This document shows positions 61,796 through 64,000 of a stretch of 64,000 bases of DNA, piece by piece. This stretch comes from Coprobacillus sp. CAG:698 (GTDB lineage: Bacteria > Bacillota_I > Bacilli_A > ML615J-28 > CAG-698). The notes beneath the pieces are model-generated. The model made no database searches, was not told where the DNA came from, and was given only the letters and a program-made list of their open reading frames with translations. The translations under genes were made by a program, and so were the position numbers. Each line of letters opens with the position of its first letter. Positions within the stretch are counted from its first letter, which is position 1. The stretch spans positions 1 through 64,000 of the forward strand of contig HF988732.1 in assembly GCA_000431235.1 (NCBI GenBank), given 5' to 3'.

Positions 61796-62480
61796 AAAGT
61801 TCATTTGTATTTGTTTCTTTTTTTAATATGGCTACTTCGAGGTTTCCATTTCGCATTCGTATTTTATCAATGAATTCTTTTTGAAATGCATTATCTTTGA
61901 AAGTAATATTATATGTTAGTTTAAATAAACTTCCCATATTTGTTGTTTTGACACTTAGTAATTCATATTGTTTAGAATAATCAGTAAATAAATCTAAAAA
62001 GACATCATTATATTCAAGATCCTCTGGAATTGTAATTTTTAAAGTTTTTTCATTACTTTTATTATTCAATTTGTAAATAATAAAATTTAGAATAATTAAG
62101 ATGATACTAATAAGAATTGAAAATAAGAGCGCGTATGCGAGATAACCAACACCAGCAATTAGTCCGGTGCACATTGCTCCAAAGAGAGCACAGATTTCTT
62201 TAGCATTACCTGGTGCAGAACGAAATCTAACAAGACTAAAAGCTCCAGCAACTGCTACACCTATTCCTAAATTTCCGTTCACCATTAGAATTACAACACA
62301 AACGATTGCTGGAAGAAGTATTAAGGAAGATTTAAAAGTTCTTGTAGAGTTAGTTTTGAAAGAATATGCTAAAAAAAGTATTAAGCCAGAAATAATCGAA
62401 AAAAGTACGCATAATAGAAATGAACCAACGCTTAATGTGCTTTGGGTACTATTTTGTAAGATACTATCAAATATGTTCAT
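61794..62480 (-). CDS. DUF4956 membrane protein
   Basis: A 228-residue protein with four membrane helices (about 19-42, 52-70, 75-90, 100-135) and a cytoplasmic C-terminal alpha/beta domain. GNLGIGVAVAGAFSLVRFRS and PGNAKEICALFGAM are the DUF4956 signature. The family nearly always lies next to VTC polyphosphate polymerase genes, as here, and may form a channel or scaffold for polyphosphate. It overlaps the VTC gene by 14 bases; AAAGGAGGA precedes its start. Confidence 0.9.
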   Translation of the reverse strand: MNIFDSILQNSTQSTLSVGSFLLCVLFSIISGLILFLAYSFKTNSTRTFKSSLILLPAIVCVVILMVNGNLGIGVAVAGAFSLVRFRSAPGNAKEICALFGAMCTGLIAGVGYLAYALLFSILISIILIILNFIIYKLNNKSNEKTLKITIPEDLEYNDVFLDLFTDYSKQYELLSVKTTNMGSLFKLTYNITFKDNAFQKEFIDKIRMRNGNLEVAILKKETNTNEL

Positions 62481-63192
62481 AATTTTCCTCCTTTATTATA
62501 GACATATAAGCTTTTCCGTATTTAGAAAAGGAAGTTTGATAAATTTTTTCTTTTGAAAGGAAATTTGTAAGCCATAGTGGATAATTACTAGCTGTTTTTA
62601 TTTCTAATAAAACCATATTATGAGGAAGTATTTCTTTTCCATAAATAGTGGATTTGAAGGTTAAATCATAGTCACGATATATTATGTTTGAATCAAATGT
62701 TATTCTAAGATTTTCATCATTATTAGATATATAGGCTACTCTATCATATGATAGAAAAACGCTTGGCTTTAAATTTTTGTATAAATTTGTAAAGTATTCA
62801 ATTTCAGAGATAATCTGTTTGTTAGTGATATTTGTTTTTATGAATGAGACGTTATTTAAATTATTTAAGTTGTTTATATTAAGTGAGTAATTAATTCTCG
62901 TACGTCTCTTATAAACAATACCATCATATTTCTTTTTGATTTCAATAAAAACATTATCAGGATTACTAGATACTCCATAAGTTCTTATTCTAAGTTTTTC
63001 TTTATATATTGGTTTTTCAAGAGAACGACGAATTAAGTAATAGTTAGGTGTATCAAAGTATATATTGCAAATGGTACTTTTTCCAAAATCATCAGGTTTA
63101 GTATATGCATTTATGTAATCAATCATTTTAATGTATTGTTCTTCAGTAAGAAGATATTTTTGTTCGTACCTCTTAAAAATATCTTTAATCAT
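62467..63192 (-). CDS. VTC-domain polyphosphate polymerase
   Basis: A 241-residue VTC/tunnel-fold (CYTH-related) protein. RYEQKYLL (about 8-15), LRIRTYG, FIEIKKKYDGIVYKRR and VLLEIKTA supply the basic and acidic residues lining the tunnel. By analogy with yeast Vtc4 it would polymerise ATP gamma-phosphates into polyphosphate. It is the only domain in the protein; membrane attachment is probably through the DUF4956 partner encoded next. It follows the histidine kinase by nine bases. Confidence 0.9.
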   Translation of the reverse strand: MIKDIFKRYEQKYLLTEEQYIKMIDYINAYTKPDDFGKSTICNIYFDTPNYYLIRRSLEKPIYKEKLRIRTYGVSSNPDNVFIEIKKKYDGIVYKRRTRINYSLNINNLNNLNNVSFIKTNITNKQIISEIEYFTNLYKNLKPSVFLSYDRVAYISNNDENLRITFDSNIIYRDYDLTFKSTIYGKEILPHNMVLLEIKTASNYPLWLTNFLSKEKIYQTSFSKYGKAYMSIIKEENYEHI

Positions 63193-63201
63193 ATTTGCCT
63201 C

Positions 63202-64000
63202 CTATGGTAAGGTAATAGTGATTGTTATTGATTTTCCATCATCACTTTTTATATTAATTTTACCTTTGTGATTATCAATAATACTTTTTGCAATTGATAA
63301 TCCAATTCCGTGGCCACCAGTATTTGAATTCCTTGATGAATCCTTACGATAGAATCTTTCTAAAAGATAATCGTGATTACCAATTTCTATGTTCTCACAA
63401 GTGTTGTAAAAGACTATTTTTTTGTTTTTTTCAGTTTCGCTTAGAGAAACTTTAATTAATCCTTTTTCATTTGTATATTTTAAAGCATTGTCTAAGAGAA
63501 TAGAGAAAAGTTGAGAAATCATATTTATCTCTCCATTATAAGAGATATTATTTGGTATATTTGTTTCAATAGTTTTTCCTTGAGAAATAGCAACACTTTC
63601 AAAACGTTTTATTGAGTCTTCTAAAACTTCACTTAATGAAAAATCTGTAAAAATAACTCTATTAGTTTCATTCATTCGTGATAGCATTAGTAAATCTTCA
63701 GTAAGCTTTGTAAGTCTTGTAACTTGATCCTTTATCGAAGTTATCCATTCGTTTTCGCCAACTTCCATCTCTAAAACATCAGCACTTGCGTCAATAACTG
63801 TTAGTGGAGTTTTTAATTCGTGACTTGCATCAGTTATAAAATGTTTTTGTTTTTCATAACTTTCAGAAATAGGTTTTAAAATTATTTTTGAAGAGAAAAA
63901 AACTAGAAGAAAGATTGTTGTGATTCCTATTAAGCTAAATAACAAACTTGCATATAAAAACTCTCTAAACGTTATAAGATCATGTTGGCAATCAATAAAG
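63202..64000 (-). CDS. Sensor histidine kinase, C-terminal part (cut by window edge)
   Basis: The reading frame stays open to the end of the window, so the N-terminus, any sensor domain and probably a response regulator lie beyond 64000. The visible part has a membrane helix (SLLFSLIGITTIFLLVFFSS), a short linker, H-box DASHELKTPLTVIDASAD, N-box LLDNALKYTNEKG and G2 box GGHGIGLSIAK. The DxGxG box is replaced by FYNTCENIE, as in some Firmicutes kinases. It leads the VTC-DUF4956 operon. Confidence 0.92.
   Translation of the reverse strand, partial: FIDCQHDLITFREFLYASLLFSLIGITTIFLLVFFSSKIILKPISESYEKQKHFITDASHELKTPLTVIDASADVLEMEVGENEWITSIKDQVTRLTKLTEDLLMLSRMNETNRVIFTDFSLSEVLEDSIKRFESVAISQGKTIETNIPNNISYNGEINMISQLFSILLDNALKYTNEKGLIKVSLSETEKNKKIVFYNTCENIEIGNHDYLLERFYRKDSSRNSNTGGHGIGLSIAKSIIDNHKGKINIKSDDGKSITITITLP

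Overview
The window is strongly AT-rich, with dense, mostly + strand genes, strong Shine-Dalgarno sites and canonical TTGACA/TATAAT promoters, many with an extended TGn -10. It looks like a low-GC Gram-positive of the Bacilli/Erysipelotrichia type, probably a gut or host-associated anaerobe. Wall enzymes (a class A penicillin-binding protein and a D,D-carboxypeptidase), lipoproteins and TGA used as a stop (ychF, ftsY, ruvB) argue against a wall-less Mollicute with code 4. The species cannot be named from this sequence alone.

Layout. 1-1.6 kb: a small membrane protein and a membrane-anchored XRE regulator. 1.8-10.5 kb: an accessory cassette on one promoter: an unknown 239-aa protein, a divergent MurE-like Mur ligase, a 2021-aa RHS/YD-repeat protein with a variable-looking C-terminal tip, and a zinc-ribbon protein in the immunity-gene position. 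10.7-13.6 kb (- strand): class A PBP and a GcvT-fold protein. 13.7-16 kb: ychF-cinA. 16.2-19.5 kb: a repeat lipoprotein whose promoter spacer is a TA microsatellite, and an amino-acid permease. 19.6-26 kb: a TrmN6-like methyltransferase, an ECF-like sigma factor with a putative anti-sigma partner, then ftsY-ylxM-ffh and a coiled-coil protein. 25.9-31.4 kb: ruvA (- strand) divergent from ruvB-queA-tgt, with a lipoprotein and an unknown gene. 31.5-35.6 kb: an unknown protein, a lipid-kinase homologue, acyl carrier protein and a transglutaminase-like lipoprotein.

35.6-42.7 kb: a TetR-controlled operon with a frameshifted flavodoxin-like reductase, two ABC exporters, a DUF4097-like lipoprotein and a DUF2975-like membrane protein. 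42.8-44.4 kb: infC-rpmI-rplT behind an L20-type leader; infC starts at ATT. 44.4-46.1 kb: a TGS-linked nucleoside kinase. 46.2-57.4 kb: a glycogen operon, glgB-glgC-glgD-glgA-glgP, then a GH13 enzyme and an RsgI-like lipoprotein. 57.5-61.8 kb: D,D-carboxypeptidase, an AlsT-type symporter with a structured leader, and a DUF2130 protein. 61.8-64 kb (- strand): a histidine kinase (cut by the window edge), a VTC polyphosphate polymerase domain protein and a DUF4956 membrane protein.

How it fits together: most of the window is housekeeping (secretion via FtsY/Ffh, recombination, queuosine, translation, glycogen storage, cell wall). The least ordinary region is the Mur-ligase/RHS cassette at 1.8-10.5 kb, whose Ile codon use (ATA-rich) differs from its neighbours and changes again at the RHS tip. 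No tRNA, rRNA, CRISPR array, insertion sequence or prophage was recognised.
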